Below, piece after piece: positions 16,358 through 23,959 of a stretch of 64,000 bases of DNA. Both the position numbers and the translations under genes were made by a program. The notes beneath the pieces are model-generated. The model saw only the letters and a program-made list of their open reading frames with translations, did not search any database and was not told the origin of the DNA. The DNA lies in the NCBI RefSeq assembly GCF_011764445.1, contig NZ_BLPG01000002.1, forward strand, positions 186,001 to 250,000. Direction: 5' to 3'. The stretch is from Phytohabitans rumicis (GTDB taxonomy: Bacteria > Actinomycetota > Actinomycetes > Mycobacteriales > Micromonosporaceae). How positions within the stretch are numbered: position 1 is the first letter of the stretch; each line of letters begins with the position of its first letter.

Positions 16358-18294
16358 GCGCTGGCGTGATTCCGTCGACGAGCCGCCTGCGGCCGCTCGC
16401 CGCCGACCGGGTCACGATCCTCGACGGCTTCTGGGGCGACCGCCTGCGGACCAACCGGGAACGCACGATCCCGCACGGATTCGCCGAGCTGGGCCACTCC
16501 GGCGTGCTGGACAACCTGCGCCTGGCCGCCGGCATGGAGGGGCGGTACCGCGCCTCCGCCGACAGCGGGGGCAGCACGCTGCCGTTCGTGGACTCCGACG
16601 CGTACAAGTGGCTGGAGGCCGTGGGCTGGGAGCTGGGCCGGGGCGCGTACCCGGCGCTGGCGGAGGCCGCCGACGAGGTGATCGGCCTCATCGGCGCCGC
16701 GCAGCAGCCCGACGGGTACGTCAACAGCTTCATCCAGCTCGGCAGCGGGCAGCCGCACCAGGACCTCGCCTGGAGCCACGAGTTCTACTGCGCCGGCCAC
16801 CTGATCCAGGCCGCGGTGGCCTGGCACCGCGCGGTCGGCGACGACCGGCTGCTCGAGATCGCGGTACGCGCGGCCGACCGGATCGACGCGGAGTTCGGGC
16901 CCGGCCGGCGGGACGGCATCGACGGCCACCCGGTCATCGAGATGGCCCTCGTCGAGCTGACCCGGGTCACCGGCGACCGCCGGTACCTCGCCCTCGCCGC
17001 CCGCATGATCGACCTGCGCGGGTACGGGCTGCTCGGCGACGGCCGGTTCGGCCGCTCGTACTGGCAGGACCACGCCCCGGTGCGGGACGCGGCGGAGGTG
17101 GCCGGGCACGCGGTGCGGCAGCTGTACCTGGACGCCGGCGCCGTCGACGTCGCCGTCGAACTGGACGACGACACCCTGCTGGACGCCGTCCGGCGCCGCT
17201 GGGACGACCTGATGCACACCCGCACGTACCTGACCGGCGGGATGGGCAGCCGGCACCGCGACGAGGCGTTCGGCGACCCGTACGAGCTGCCGCCCGACCG
17301 CGCGTACACCGAGACGTGCGCGGCCATCGCCAGCGTCATGCTCGCCTGGCGGCTGCTGCTGGCCACCGGCGACCCCGGCTACGCCGACGCCATCGAGCGG
17401 GGCATGTACAACGGCGTCCTGCCCGGGATCTCGCTGTCCGGCACCCGGTTCTTCTACACCAACCCGCTACAGCGCCGCACCGAGCGCACCTTCGAGCCGC
17501 CCGCCCACGGACCCCGCGCCCCCTGGTACGCCTGCGCCTGCTGCCCGCCCAACCTGATGCGGCTGTTCAGCTCATGGCAGCAGTACCTGGCCACCAGCGA
17601 CGCCAGCGGCGTCCAGCTGCACCAGTACACCGCGGCGGACGTCCGCGCGGACGTCGGCGGCGATCCGGTACGGCTGATTATGCGCACCGACTACCCGTGG
17701 TCCGGCCGGGTCGCCGTGCACGTCGTGGAGACACCCGACACGCCGTGGACGCTGTCGCTGCGGGTGCCTGCGTGGTGCCGGTCCGCGTCGATCACCGGAC
17801 CCGACGGGGTGGGCCCGGGGTCGGCCCAATCCGGAGCTGGGCGCGGAGCGACCAGCTCGGATTGGGCCGACATCCGGGCCCGAAGCGAGCGCAGCGAGCC
17901 AGCCAGCCGGGCCCCGCAGGTCACCGACCGGGGCATGCTCCAACGCACGCGCACGTGGCGGACCGGCGACGCCGTCGTGCTGGAGCTGGACATGCCGATC
18001 CGGGTCACCGAGCCGGACCCCCGGATCGACGCGGTACGCGGGTGCGTCGCCGTCGAGCGCGGCCCGCTCGTGTACTGCGTCGAGTCCGCGGACACGCCGC
18101 CCGGCGTACCCGTGGAGGACCTGCGGTGGGACGCGAGCCGGCAGCCGGCCGCGGAGCCCCGCCCCGACCTCGGCCCGGCCGTCGTCGGCGTCACCGTGCC
18201 ACTGGCCGACGGCGGCACGGCCGGCGCGATCCCGTACTACGCCTGGGCCAACCGCGACGTCGAGGCCATGCGCGTCTGGCTCCCCCTCCCCTGA
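16354..18294 (+). CDS. GH127 beta-L-arabinofuranosidase-like enzyme
   Basis: 646 residues, cytoplasmic (no signal peptide). It matches the GH127/DUF1680 family typified by HypBA1. The zinc-cysteine centre is visible: Glu and Cys in YTETCAAIASVML, and the Cys pair in YACACCPPNLMRLF, one of which is the nucleophile in that family. The enzyme would release arabinofuranose from imported oligosaccharides. Residues about 486-520 come from an inserted palindrome (17811-17898) that keeps the frame and replaces a loop of the C-terminal beta domain. Start overlaps the permease stop; GGAG lies upstream. Confidence 0.88.
   Translation: MSAGVIPSTSRLRPLAADRVTILDGFWGDRLRTNRERTIPHGFAELGHSGVLDNLRLAAGMEGRYRASADSGGSTLPFVDSDAYKWLEAVGWELGRGAYPALAEAADEVIGLIGAAQQPDGYVNSFIQLGSGQPHQDLAWSHEFYCAGHLIQAAVAWHRAVGDDRLLEIAVRAADRIDAEFGPGRRDGIDGHPVIEMALVELTRVTGDRRYLALAARMIDLRGYGLLGDGRFGRSYWQDHAPVRDAAEVAGHAVRQLYLDAGAVDVAVELDDDTLLDAVRRRWDDLMHTRTYLTGGMGSRHRDEAFGDPYELPPDRAYTETCAAIASVMLAWRLLLATGDPGYADAIERGMYNGVLPGISLSGTRFFYTNPLQRRTERTFEPPAHGPRAPWYACACCPPNLMRLFSSWQQYLATSDASGVQLHQYTAADVRADVGGDPVRLIMRTDYPWSGRVAVHVVETPDTPWTLSLRVPAWCRSASITGPDGVGPGSAQSGAGRGATSSDWADIRARSERSEPASRAPQVTDRGMLQRTRTWRTGDAVVLELDMPIRVTEPDPRIDAVRGCVAVERGPLVYCVESADTPPGVPVEDLRWDASRQPAAEPRPDLGPAVVGVTVPLADGGTAGAIPYYAWANRDVEAMRVWLPLP
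17811..17898. repeat. Palindromic element inside the GH127 reading frame
   Basis: A 71-bp imperfect palindrome from GGGCCC (17811) to GGGCCC (17881). Each arm is 32 bases around a seven-base loop (17843-17849), and the arms share GTCGGCCCAATCCG-AGCTGG with two one-base indels and few mismatches. It is followed by a second mini-palindrome, GCGAGCGCAGCGAGC (17885-17899). Together they encode a Ser/Arg/Ala-rich stretch unlike the flanking protein, and the frame stays open across it. Confidence 0.75.
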
Positions 18295-18430
18295 CCCCTC
18301 CCTCCTCCCCCTTTCGCGTCGCTCCCTTTTCGCGGCACCCCGCCCCTTTTGCGTCGATCACGGAGGCCCGGGACACCGCCGGACCGACCTCAGCACTGTC
18401 CACATCGGTCCCACGGGGCAGCTCGGTCGA

Positions 18431-18445
18431 TTCCTGTAACAGGAA
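18431..18445. promoter_or_regulatory. 15-bp palindrome upstream of the racemase-VanX-ligase operon
   Basis: TTCCTGT-A-ACAGGAA, a perfect 15-bp inverted repeat about 100 bases before the operon start. The 254-bp gap 18295-18548 holds no other clear signal; the region is AT-richer than its surroundings from about 18430 to 18480. It is a likely operator, but the cognate regulator is not known. Confidence 0.5.
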
Positions 18446-18548
18446 CGTTTCTGTGCGTGATGTGAACAAGATCATAGGGATCTCCACCAACGCAGCCAAC
18501 GCACGACCCCCACTAATTTAGGAGGACTGCTGCGATCGGGGAGGAACG

Positions 18549-19559
18549 TTGGCGAACAGGTTGCTGGCCCACAAGGGTGTGGGCCGCGACGATGTGGAGG
18601 CGGCGGCCTGGTGGCTGCGCGATCGGGTGGTAGACACACCATTGGTTCGCTCGGCCACATTGGACCAGATCGCGGGTGTGCGTCTGTGGTTGAAGGCGGA
18701 AAACCTTCAGACCGGCGGGTCGTACAAGTTTCGGGGAGCCCTGCGGGCGGTTGACCAGATCGCCAAGCAGGGCGGGCATCGAGGCGTGATCGCGCAGAGT
18801 ACCGGCAACCATGCGCTCGCCGTCGCGATGGCCGCCGAGCGGTACGGCCTGACCGCCACGACGGTGCTTCCGGTCGACGCGCCGGCGAGCAAGGTCGCCA
18901 GCATCGAGGGGTGCGGCGGCCGGGTGGAGCTGGCCGGCACGACCGCGGAAGAACGGCTGGAGGTCGTCGAACGGTTGCGGGCGGCGAGCGGTGACGCCGT
19001 GCTGGACGCGTACGACCATCCGGATGTCATCGCCGGGCAGGGCAGCGCGACGTGGGAGCTCGTCGAGGAGGCCGGCCGGCGCGGCACCCGGCTGGACGCC
19101 GTCGTCGTCCCGGTCGGCGGGGGTGGCGGGGTCGCCGGTGCGTGCCTCGCGGTTCAGGGAAGCGGCACCGCCGTGTACGGCGTGGAGCCCGTTGGATGCG
19201 ATTCGTTGGGGCAGAGCCTGGCCGCCGGTCGTCGGATCAGCGTGCCGCCGGCGCCCACCCTGGCCGACGGACTCAGGCCGTCGCTGGTCGGGCGCCTTCC
19301 GTTCGAGATCGTCCGGGACCGGATCGCGGGCGTCGTGCGCGTGGACGACGGCGACATCGGCCGGGCGGTGTTCCTCGGGCTGTTCCACACCAAGCTGCTG
19401 CTCGAGCCGTCCGGCGCGGCCGGGTTGGCCGGGGCGCTGCGCCTGGCCGCGAGCGGGTCGTTCACCGACATCGGTGTCGTGCTCACAGGTGGAAACGCCG
19501 AGGCGGCCGTGATCGCTCGTCTGGTCGCCGAGCACGGCGCGAAAGGGGCGACGTCGTGA
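18549..19559 (+). CDS. Serine racemase/threonine dehydratase-like PLP enzyme
   Basis: 336 residues, fold-type II PLP enzyme. PLP Lys60 lies in GGSYKFRGA, the cofactor-ring loop is STGNHALAVAMAA (84-96), the phosphate loop is PVGGGGGVAGA (188-198), and LTGGN (312-316) is near the C-terminus. AYDHPDVIAGQGSATWEL resembles fission-yeast serine racemase. Residue 85 (Thr) occupies the place of catalytic Ser84 of human serine racemase, so racemase versus dehydratase activity is open. TTG start with GAGG upstream. Its stop overlaps the GTG of the VanX-like gene, suggesting supply of a D-amino acid for the ligase downstream (inference). Confidence 0.82.
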   Translation: MANRLLAHKGVGRDDVEAAAWWLRDRVVDTPLVRSATLDQIAGVRLWLKAENLQTGGSYKFRGALRAVDQIAKQGGHRGVIAQSTGNHALAVAMAAERYGLTATTVLPVDAPASKVASIEGCGGRVELAGTTAEERLEVVERLRAASGDAVLDAYDHPDVIAGQGSATWELVEEAGRRGTRLDAVVVPVGGGGGVAGACLAVQGSGTAVYGVEPVGCDSLGQSLAAGRRISVPPAPTLADGLRPSLVGRLPFEIVRDRIAGVVRVDDGDIGRAVFLGLFHTKLLLEPSGAAGLAGALRLAASGSFTDIGVVLTGGNAEAAVIARLVAEHGAKGATS

Positions 19560-20245
19560 CGGGCGAACAGATGGTCCTGCTCTCCGATCCGCGAATCGCC
19601 GCGATCGGCCTGTCGGACAACGGTGAGTCGTTGGTGGACGTACGGGAGGTAACCGAGCTGCGAGTCGACAGCCGCCACGCCGGTGCCATCGATGACTTCG
19701 CCCACCTGCGCGAGGGAGTGGTGCAGCGACTGCTGGACGCGCAAGCCACGCTCCCCCGCGGGCTGCGGCTTCTGATCGTCGAGGGGTACCGGCAGGTGGA
19801 GGCCCAACGGGCGGTCTTCGACGGATATCGGAACGAACTACGAAGGCTGCATCCGGACTGGAGCGCGGACCGGCTGTTCGTGGAGACGAGCAAGTTCGCG
19901 TCGCCGGTCGAGGTGGCACCGCACAGCACCGGCGGCGCGATCGACCTCACGCTCTGCACCGAGGACGGCATCGAGGCGGACATGGGCACGTGTATCGACG
20001 CGACCCCGGAAGCCAGCGACAACGCCTGCTTCACCGCCGCGACCAGCGTCTCCGAGCAGGCCCAGGACAACCGCCGGACGTTGGCGCGGGCGCTGGCCGG
20101 CGCCGGCCTGGTGAACTACCCGACCGAGTGGTGGCACTGGTCCTTCGGCGACCGCTACTGGGCGTACATCACCGGGACCGGCAGGAGTCACTACGGCCCG
20201 GCACAACTCACGACCGCGACCGGAGCGAAGGAGGAGCGCGCGTGA
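19556..20245 (+). CDS. VanX-type D-Ala-D-Ala dipeptidase
   Basis: 229 residues, M15D family. Zinc ligands His123 and Asp130 lie in SPVEVAPHSTGGAIDLTL; Glu191 (catalytic) and His194 (third ligand) lie in YPTEWWHWSFGDRYW. Arg79 in VEGYRQVEAQ matches the VanX active-site Arg. Spacings (H+7 to D, E+3 to H) equal those of VanX. The enzyme hydrolyses D-Ala-D-Ala so that an alternative dipeptide can prevail. There is no signal peptide, so it is cytoplasmic. It overlaps both neighbours by GTGA junctions. Confidence 0.88.
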   Translation: MTGEQMVLLSDPRIAAIGLSDNGESLVDVREVTELRVDSRHAGAIDDFAHLREGVVQRLLDAQATLPRGLRLLIVEGYRQVEAQRAVFDGYRNELRRLHPDWSADRLFVETSKFASPVEVAPHSTGGAIDLTLCTEDGIEADMGTCIDATPEASDNACFTAATSVSEQAQDNRRTLARALAGAGLVNYPTEWWHWSFGDRYWAYITGTGRSHYGPAQLTTATGAKEERA

Positions 20246-21360
20246 CCGGCGACTCGAAGACCAGGGTGGCGGTTCTCTTCGGCGGCCGCAGCGCCGAGCA
20301 CGGCGTGTCGTGCGCCTCCGCGGCGAGCATCGTACGACACCTCAGCCGCGAGCGGTACGAAGTGACGCCGGTGCGGATCGGCACGGACGGCGTGTGGACG
20401 ATCGGCCGGGACCACCCGGCGCCCGCCGACGTGGACGCCGTGAAGCTTCTGGACATGACACGCGATCCGGCCGGGCCCCGGCCCACCGCGCTGGAAAGCA
20501 TGTGGAGCGCGTTGAGCCGGCTCCGCGACGAGGTCGACATCGCCTTTCCCGCCCTGCACGGCGGGCACGGGGAGGACGGCACCATCCAGTCCACACTGGA
20601 GCTCTTCGGGATACCGTACGTCGGCAGCGGAGTGCTCGCCTGCGGCATAGGAATGGACAAGGAGCTGACCAAGAAGCTCCTCGCCGACGCCGGCCTGCTC
20701 GTCGCCGACAGCGTGGTGCTGCACGGGACGGACTACGACGACGTCAGTGCGCAAGACCGGGACCGGCTCGGACTGCCCGTCTTCGTCAAGCCGGCGCGGG
20801 AGGGTTCGAGCGTTGGCGTGTCCAGAGTGGACGACTGGGCGTCGCTCGACGAGGCCATCACCACAGCGCGCAGCACCGGCATGTCGAAGGTGCTCGTCGA
20901 GGCGGCGGTACGTGGGCGGGAGGTGGACGTCGGGGTCCTGGAGTACCCGGACGGTCAGGTGGTGGCCGGACCCCCGCTGGAGATCCGGGTGCCCGACCGG
21001 CATTCCTTCTTCGACTTCGACGCCAAGTACCAGGGTGAGACCGTCTTCGACATCCCGGCCGACCTGCCCGCCGCGGTCACGGCCGCCCTCCAGGCACAGG
21101 CGGTCGAGGCGTTTCGCATCCTGGGGTGTTCGGGTCTGCTCCGGGTCGACTTCTTCCTGCCCACGGTCGAGGGCACCGAGGACCCCGTGCCGGTGGTGAA
21201 CGAGGTCAACACGATGCCCGGGTTCACGGCCATGTCTCAGTACCCACGGATGTGGAGCGCGGCGGGACTGGAGTACCCGGCGCTGCTCGACGTGCTCATC
21301 GACACCGCCCTCGCACGGCGAAGCGGCCGCACGGCGCGGGAGCCGGCCGCGACCCGCTAA
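20242..21360 (+). CDS. D-Ala-D-X ligase (Ddl/Van-type ATP-grasp)
   Basis: 372 residues. Motifs: GGRSAEHGVS (14-23), FPALHGGHGEDG (102-113), FVKPAREGSSVGVS (181-194), LRVDFF (300-305) and VVNEVNTMPGFT (318-329). The omega loop reads DFDAKYQGETVF with Lys262-Tyr263. Tyr is kept as in D-Ala-D-Ala and D-Ala-D-Ser ligases, whereas D-Ala-D-Lac ligases of the VanA type carry His, so a lactate product is unlikely. Together with a dipeptidase and a racemase-like enzyme, D-Ala-D-Ser is an attractive product (inference). GTG start with AAGGAGGAG upstream. Converges on the murG paralogue with overlapping stops. Confidence 0.88.
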   Translation: MTGDSKTRVAVLFGGRSAEHGVSCASAASIVRHLSRERYEVTPVRIGTDGVWTIGRDHPAPADVDAVKLLDMTRDPAGPRPTALESMWSALSRLRDEVDIAFPALHGGHGEDGTIQSTLELFGIPYVGSGVLACGIGMDKELTKKLLADAGLLVADSVVLHGTDYDDVSAQDRDRLGLPVFVKPAREGSSVGVSRVDDWASLDEAITTARSTGMSKVLVEAAVRGREVDVGVLEYPDGQVVAGPPLEIRVPDRHSFFDFDAKYQGETVFDIPADLPAAVTAALQAQAVEAFRILGCSGLLRVDFFLPTVEGTEDPVPVVNEVNTMPGFTAMSQYPRMWSAAGLEYPALLDVLIDTALARRSGRTAREPAATR

Positions 21361-22487
21361 CGCCGGGCGGCTACCGCCAGGATCTCCGCCACCACCCGGT
21401 CGGCGGCGTCCGGACGTCCGTACCCGGCCGCGGCGTGTGCCATCGCGGCTCGCCGCGCCGGGTCGGCCAGCAGTGCCCTGATGGTGTGCCGTAGCTGCTC
21501 CGGGGTGGCCTCGGCACCGTCCAGCATGACCGCGGCGCCTTGGGCGGCCAGCGTGCGGGCGGCGACGCGCTGTTCGCCCCCGGCCGAGTACGGGTACGGC
21601 ACGAGGACGCAGGTCTTGCCGAGCGCGGTGAGCTCGGCGACGGTCCCGGCACCGCTGCGGGCGATCACGATGTCGGCGGCGGCCAGGAGGTCCGGCAGCT
21701 CGTCGTGGATGAAGTCCAGCACCCGGTAGCGGTGGGCGAGTCCGGGCGGCAGGCCCGCCGCGACCTGCCGCATCTCGGCGATATCGAGGCTGCCGCACTG
21801 GTGCACGATCTGGCAGTGCGGCAGCACGTCCGGCAGCACCGCGGTCAGCATCTGGTTGATCTGGCGTGCGCCGGCCGCGCCGCCGGTGACCAGGACGAAC
21901 GGCACCGCCGGGTCAAGGCCGAAAGCGGCCAGCCCGTTGGCGCGGTCACCCGCCAGGATCTCGGGCCGGATCGGGTTTCCGGTGACCACGCTCCGCTCGC
22001 GCGAACGCGCGGGCACGTGGGCGAGCGACGACTCGTGGCTGAGCAGGACACGGGTGGCGACCCGGGCCAGGATCCGGTTTGCCAGGCCGAGGCTCAGGGT
22101 CTGCTCGTGCAGCAGGTACGGCACACCGAACAGTCGAGCGGCCAAACCGATCGGCACCGACACGTACCCGCCGGTCGAGAGCACGACGGCCGGCTTGGTG
22201 CGTCCGGCGATCGCGACGGCCTGGAGCACGCCGAGCGGGATCCGGAACGCGTCGACGACGTTGCGGAGCAGATCGCGGGGGTTTGTCGAGCGGCGTAGCT
22301 TGCCGGTGACGATCGCCTTGAACGGAACGCCGGCTCGGGCGGCGATCTTGGCCTCCAAGCTGTCGCGCACCCCGACCCAGAGCAGCTCCGGCTCGGCGCC
22401 GGTCTCGGCGAGCCGGGCCCGCAACGTGGTGATCGTGGTCAGCGCCGGATATGTGTGGCCACCCGTACCTCCTCCCGTCACGATCAT
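21357..22487 (-). CDS. murG: MurG paralogue (UDP-GlcNAc:lipid I transferase-like)
   Basis: 376 residues, GT28 family. It has the N-terminal MIVTGGGTGGHTYPAL loop, LSTGGYVSVPIGLAARL, HEQTLSLGLANRILA, and the donor-site loops VTGGAAGARQIN and ARSGAGTVAELTALGK. MurG adds GlcNAc to lipid I at the inner membrane face. ATG 22485-22487 is chosen because it gives the family N-terminus and lies 26 bases past a TATATACAG element; an ATG at 22526 would sit upstream of that. A main murG in the dcw cluster is expected elsewhere, so this is probably an accessory copy serving the ligase cluster. Confidence 0.85.
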   Translation of the reverse strand: MIVTGGGTGGHTYPALTTITTLRARLAETGAEPELLWVGVRDSLEAKIAARAGVPFKAIVTGKLRRSTNPRDLLRNVVDAFRIPLGVLQAVAIAGRTKPAVVLSTGGYVSVPIGLAARLFGVPYLLHEQTLSLGLANRILARVATRVLLSHESSLAHVPARSRERSVVTGNPIRPEILAGDRANGLAAFGLDPAVPFVLVTGGAAGARQINQMLTAVLPDVLPHCQIVHQCGSLDIAEMRQVAAGLPPGLAHRYRVLDFIHDELPDLLAAADIVIARSGAGTVAELTALGKTCVLVPYPYSAGGEQRVAARTLAAQGAAVMLDGAEATPEQLRHTIRALLADPARRAAMAHAAAGYGRPDAADRVVAEILAVAARR

Positions 22488-22512
22488 GCGAAGTCCGTGT
22501 AGGTGCCGAGCG

Positions 22513-22620
22513 CTGTATATAGACATCCGGGTTCCGAGAATCGCGGGGCGGGCGGAGGAGCCCTGCCAGCCTAATGGCACGCCCTGAGCATGAAGAGCGG
22601 CAGGCGGCGCATATATACAG
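22513..22620. promoter_or_regulatory. Divergent promoter pair with mirrored TATATACAG
   Basis: TATATACAG occurs on the minus strand at 22521-22513 and on the plus strand at 22612-22620, both pointing outward. Starts lie 26 bases (murG paralogue) and 33 bases (lipoprotein) beyond. They look like -10 elements of two divergent promoters 90 bp apart, or a regulator's paired sites. I see no matching TTGACA boxes. Confidence 0.5.
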
Positions 22621-22652
22621 TGGTTTCGAAGTGGTCCTGTGGGGAGGGCGAG

Positions 22653-23255
22653 ATGCGTGGCTGGGCCTACAGTCTCGGTGTCGTGGTTATCCTGCTGTCC
22701 GGCTGCAGCTTCGGTGTCGAGGTCGGGTACGACCAGTCGTACCCGGATCCCCAGCAGGAGACGGACTACTCGTACCTGGGCCCGCTGGAGGAGTCGGACT
22801 GCGTCTCGGACCAGGGAGGAAGCTGGCACGAGGTGTCCTGCACCGCGCCCGAGGCCCAGGCGAGGGTGACGAAGGTCAGCCAGGCCCAGGGCAACCAGCG
22901 GTTCACGGTGCGGCCCGACTGTCCACCGGGGACGGACCTGGCGCTGAGCCAGCCGGGTACGGCAGGTGGCACGTCCACGCTGGGCTACTTCTGCGCCCGC
23001 AACCTCAAGCCGCCGCACCCGGGTGACCCCGGCGAGGGCGGCGGCATCATCGAGGTCGGGGACTGCGTCCATGCCGAGGGTGAATCCATCGACGAGGTCC
23101 CGTGCGACGGTTCGGGCGCCAAACCCCAATACAAGATCCTCCAGATCACGCGGGCGCCATGCCAGAAGGACCGCACGGACGCGTCCTTCTCCTTGGGCTC
23201 CACGGGCGTGGCCGGTATCCCGGAGGGCGGCTTCGCCTGCGCGAAGAAACTTTGA
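22653..23255 (+). CDS. LppU/SCO3897-like lipoprotein with two tandem domains
   Basis: 200 residues. Lipobox LLSGCSF gives a lipidated Cys at about residue 18. Two repeats follow, each with four Cys and the same order: DCV-x-VSC-x-CPPGTD-x-GYFCARNL and DCV-x-VPC-x-PCQKD-x-GGFACAKKL, joined by a Pro/Gly linker. The layout resembles actinobacterial LppU-like proteins, whose role is unknown; two disulfides per repeat are probable. ATG at 22653 follows GGGGAGGG. Divergent from the murG paralogue and adjacent to a two-component system. Confidence 0.72.
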   Translation: MRGWAYSLGVVVILLSGCSFGVEVGYDQSYPDPQQETDYSYLGPLEESDCVSDQGGSWHEVSCTAPEAQARVTKVSQAQGNQRFTVRPDCPPGTDLALSQPGTAGGTSTLGYFCARNLKPPHPGDPGEGGGIIEVGDCVHAEGESIDEVPCDGSGAKPQYKILQITRAPCQKDRTDASFSLGSTGVAGIPEGGFACAKKL

Positions 23256-23290
23256 ATAGACCTGGGCGGGTCCTTGGCCGCCGTCATGGT

Positions 23291-23959
23291 TCAGGAGCGA
23301 CGCGTGGCCACCAGGCCGGCCTCGTACGCGATGATGACGAGGTGTACCCGGTCGCGGGCGTCGAGCTTGGCGAGGAGCCGTGTCACATACGTCTTGACGG
23401 TGGCGACGGTGATGAACATGGCGGCGGCGATCTCGGTGTTGGACATGCCGCGCCCGACGAGGGCCAGTACGTCGCGTTCCCGTTCCGTGATGCCCTCGAC
23501 CACGGGCGGCGGTTGTGATACGGGTTCGGGTCGGTTGGCGAACTCCCGGATCAGGCGGCGGGTGACGGCGGGCGCGATGAGCGCGTCTCCGGCGGCGACC
23601 ACGCGGATCGCGGCGAGGATGTCGTCCAGTGCCATGTCCTTGACGAGGAACCCGGACGCACCGGCGCGCAGCGCGGCGTAGACGTACTCGTCGTGGTCGA
23701 ACGTGGTGAGCACCAGGACGCGTACCGCGGCTGTGCTGGGATTGATGGTGATCAGGCGGGTGGCTTCGATGCCGTCCATGCTCGGCATGCGGATGTCCAT
23801 GACGACGACGTCGGGTTGGAGGTCTGCGGTGAGCCGGATCGCTTCGGCGCCCGTGCTGGCCTCGCCGGCGACGTCGAGGTCGGCGGCGTCGGTGATGACC
23901 ATGCGTAGGGCGGCGCGTACGAGGGGCTGGTCGTCGGCGAGGACGACGCGGATGGTCAT
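23291..23959 (-). CDS. NarL/LuxR-type response regulator
   Basis: 222 residues. The receiver domain has acidic DD at 9-10, phospho-Asp55 in VVVMDIRMPSMDG and Lys in GFLVKDM. The C-terminal LuxR-type HTH is ITERERDVLALVGRGMSNTEIAAAMF...TVKTYVTRLLAKL. The ATG overlaps the sensor kinase TGA (ATGA). Probable target: the 20-bp palindrome at 25199-25218 in front of the kinase and the exporter operon (inference). Confidence 0.92.
   Translation of the reverse strand: MTIRVVLADDQPLVRAALRMVITDAADLDVAGEASTGAEAIRLTADLQPDVVVMDIRMPSMDGIEATRLITINPSTAAVRVLVLTTFDHDEYVYAALRAGASGFLVKDMALDDILAAIRVVAAGDALIAPAVTRRLIREFANRPEPVSQPPPVVEGITERERDVLALVGRGMSNTEIAAAMFITVATVKTYVTRLLAKLDARDRVHLVIIAYEAGLVATRRS

Noticed and set aside
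20242-21360. VanA-type D-Ala-D-Lac resistance operon
   Set aside because: No VanH-like lactate dehydrogenase is present, and the ligase omega loop has Lys-Tyr instead of the His typical of lactate ligases.
22488-22526. MurG paralogue starting at the ATG 22524-22526
   Set aside because: It would lie upstream of the promoter-like TATATACAG, and the added residues are not part of the family N-terminus.
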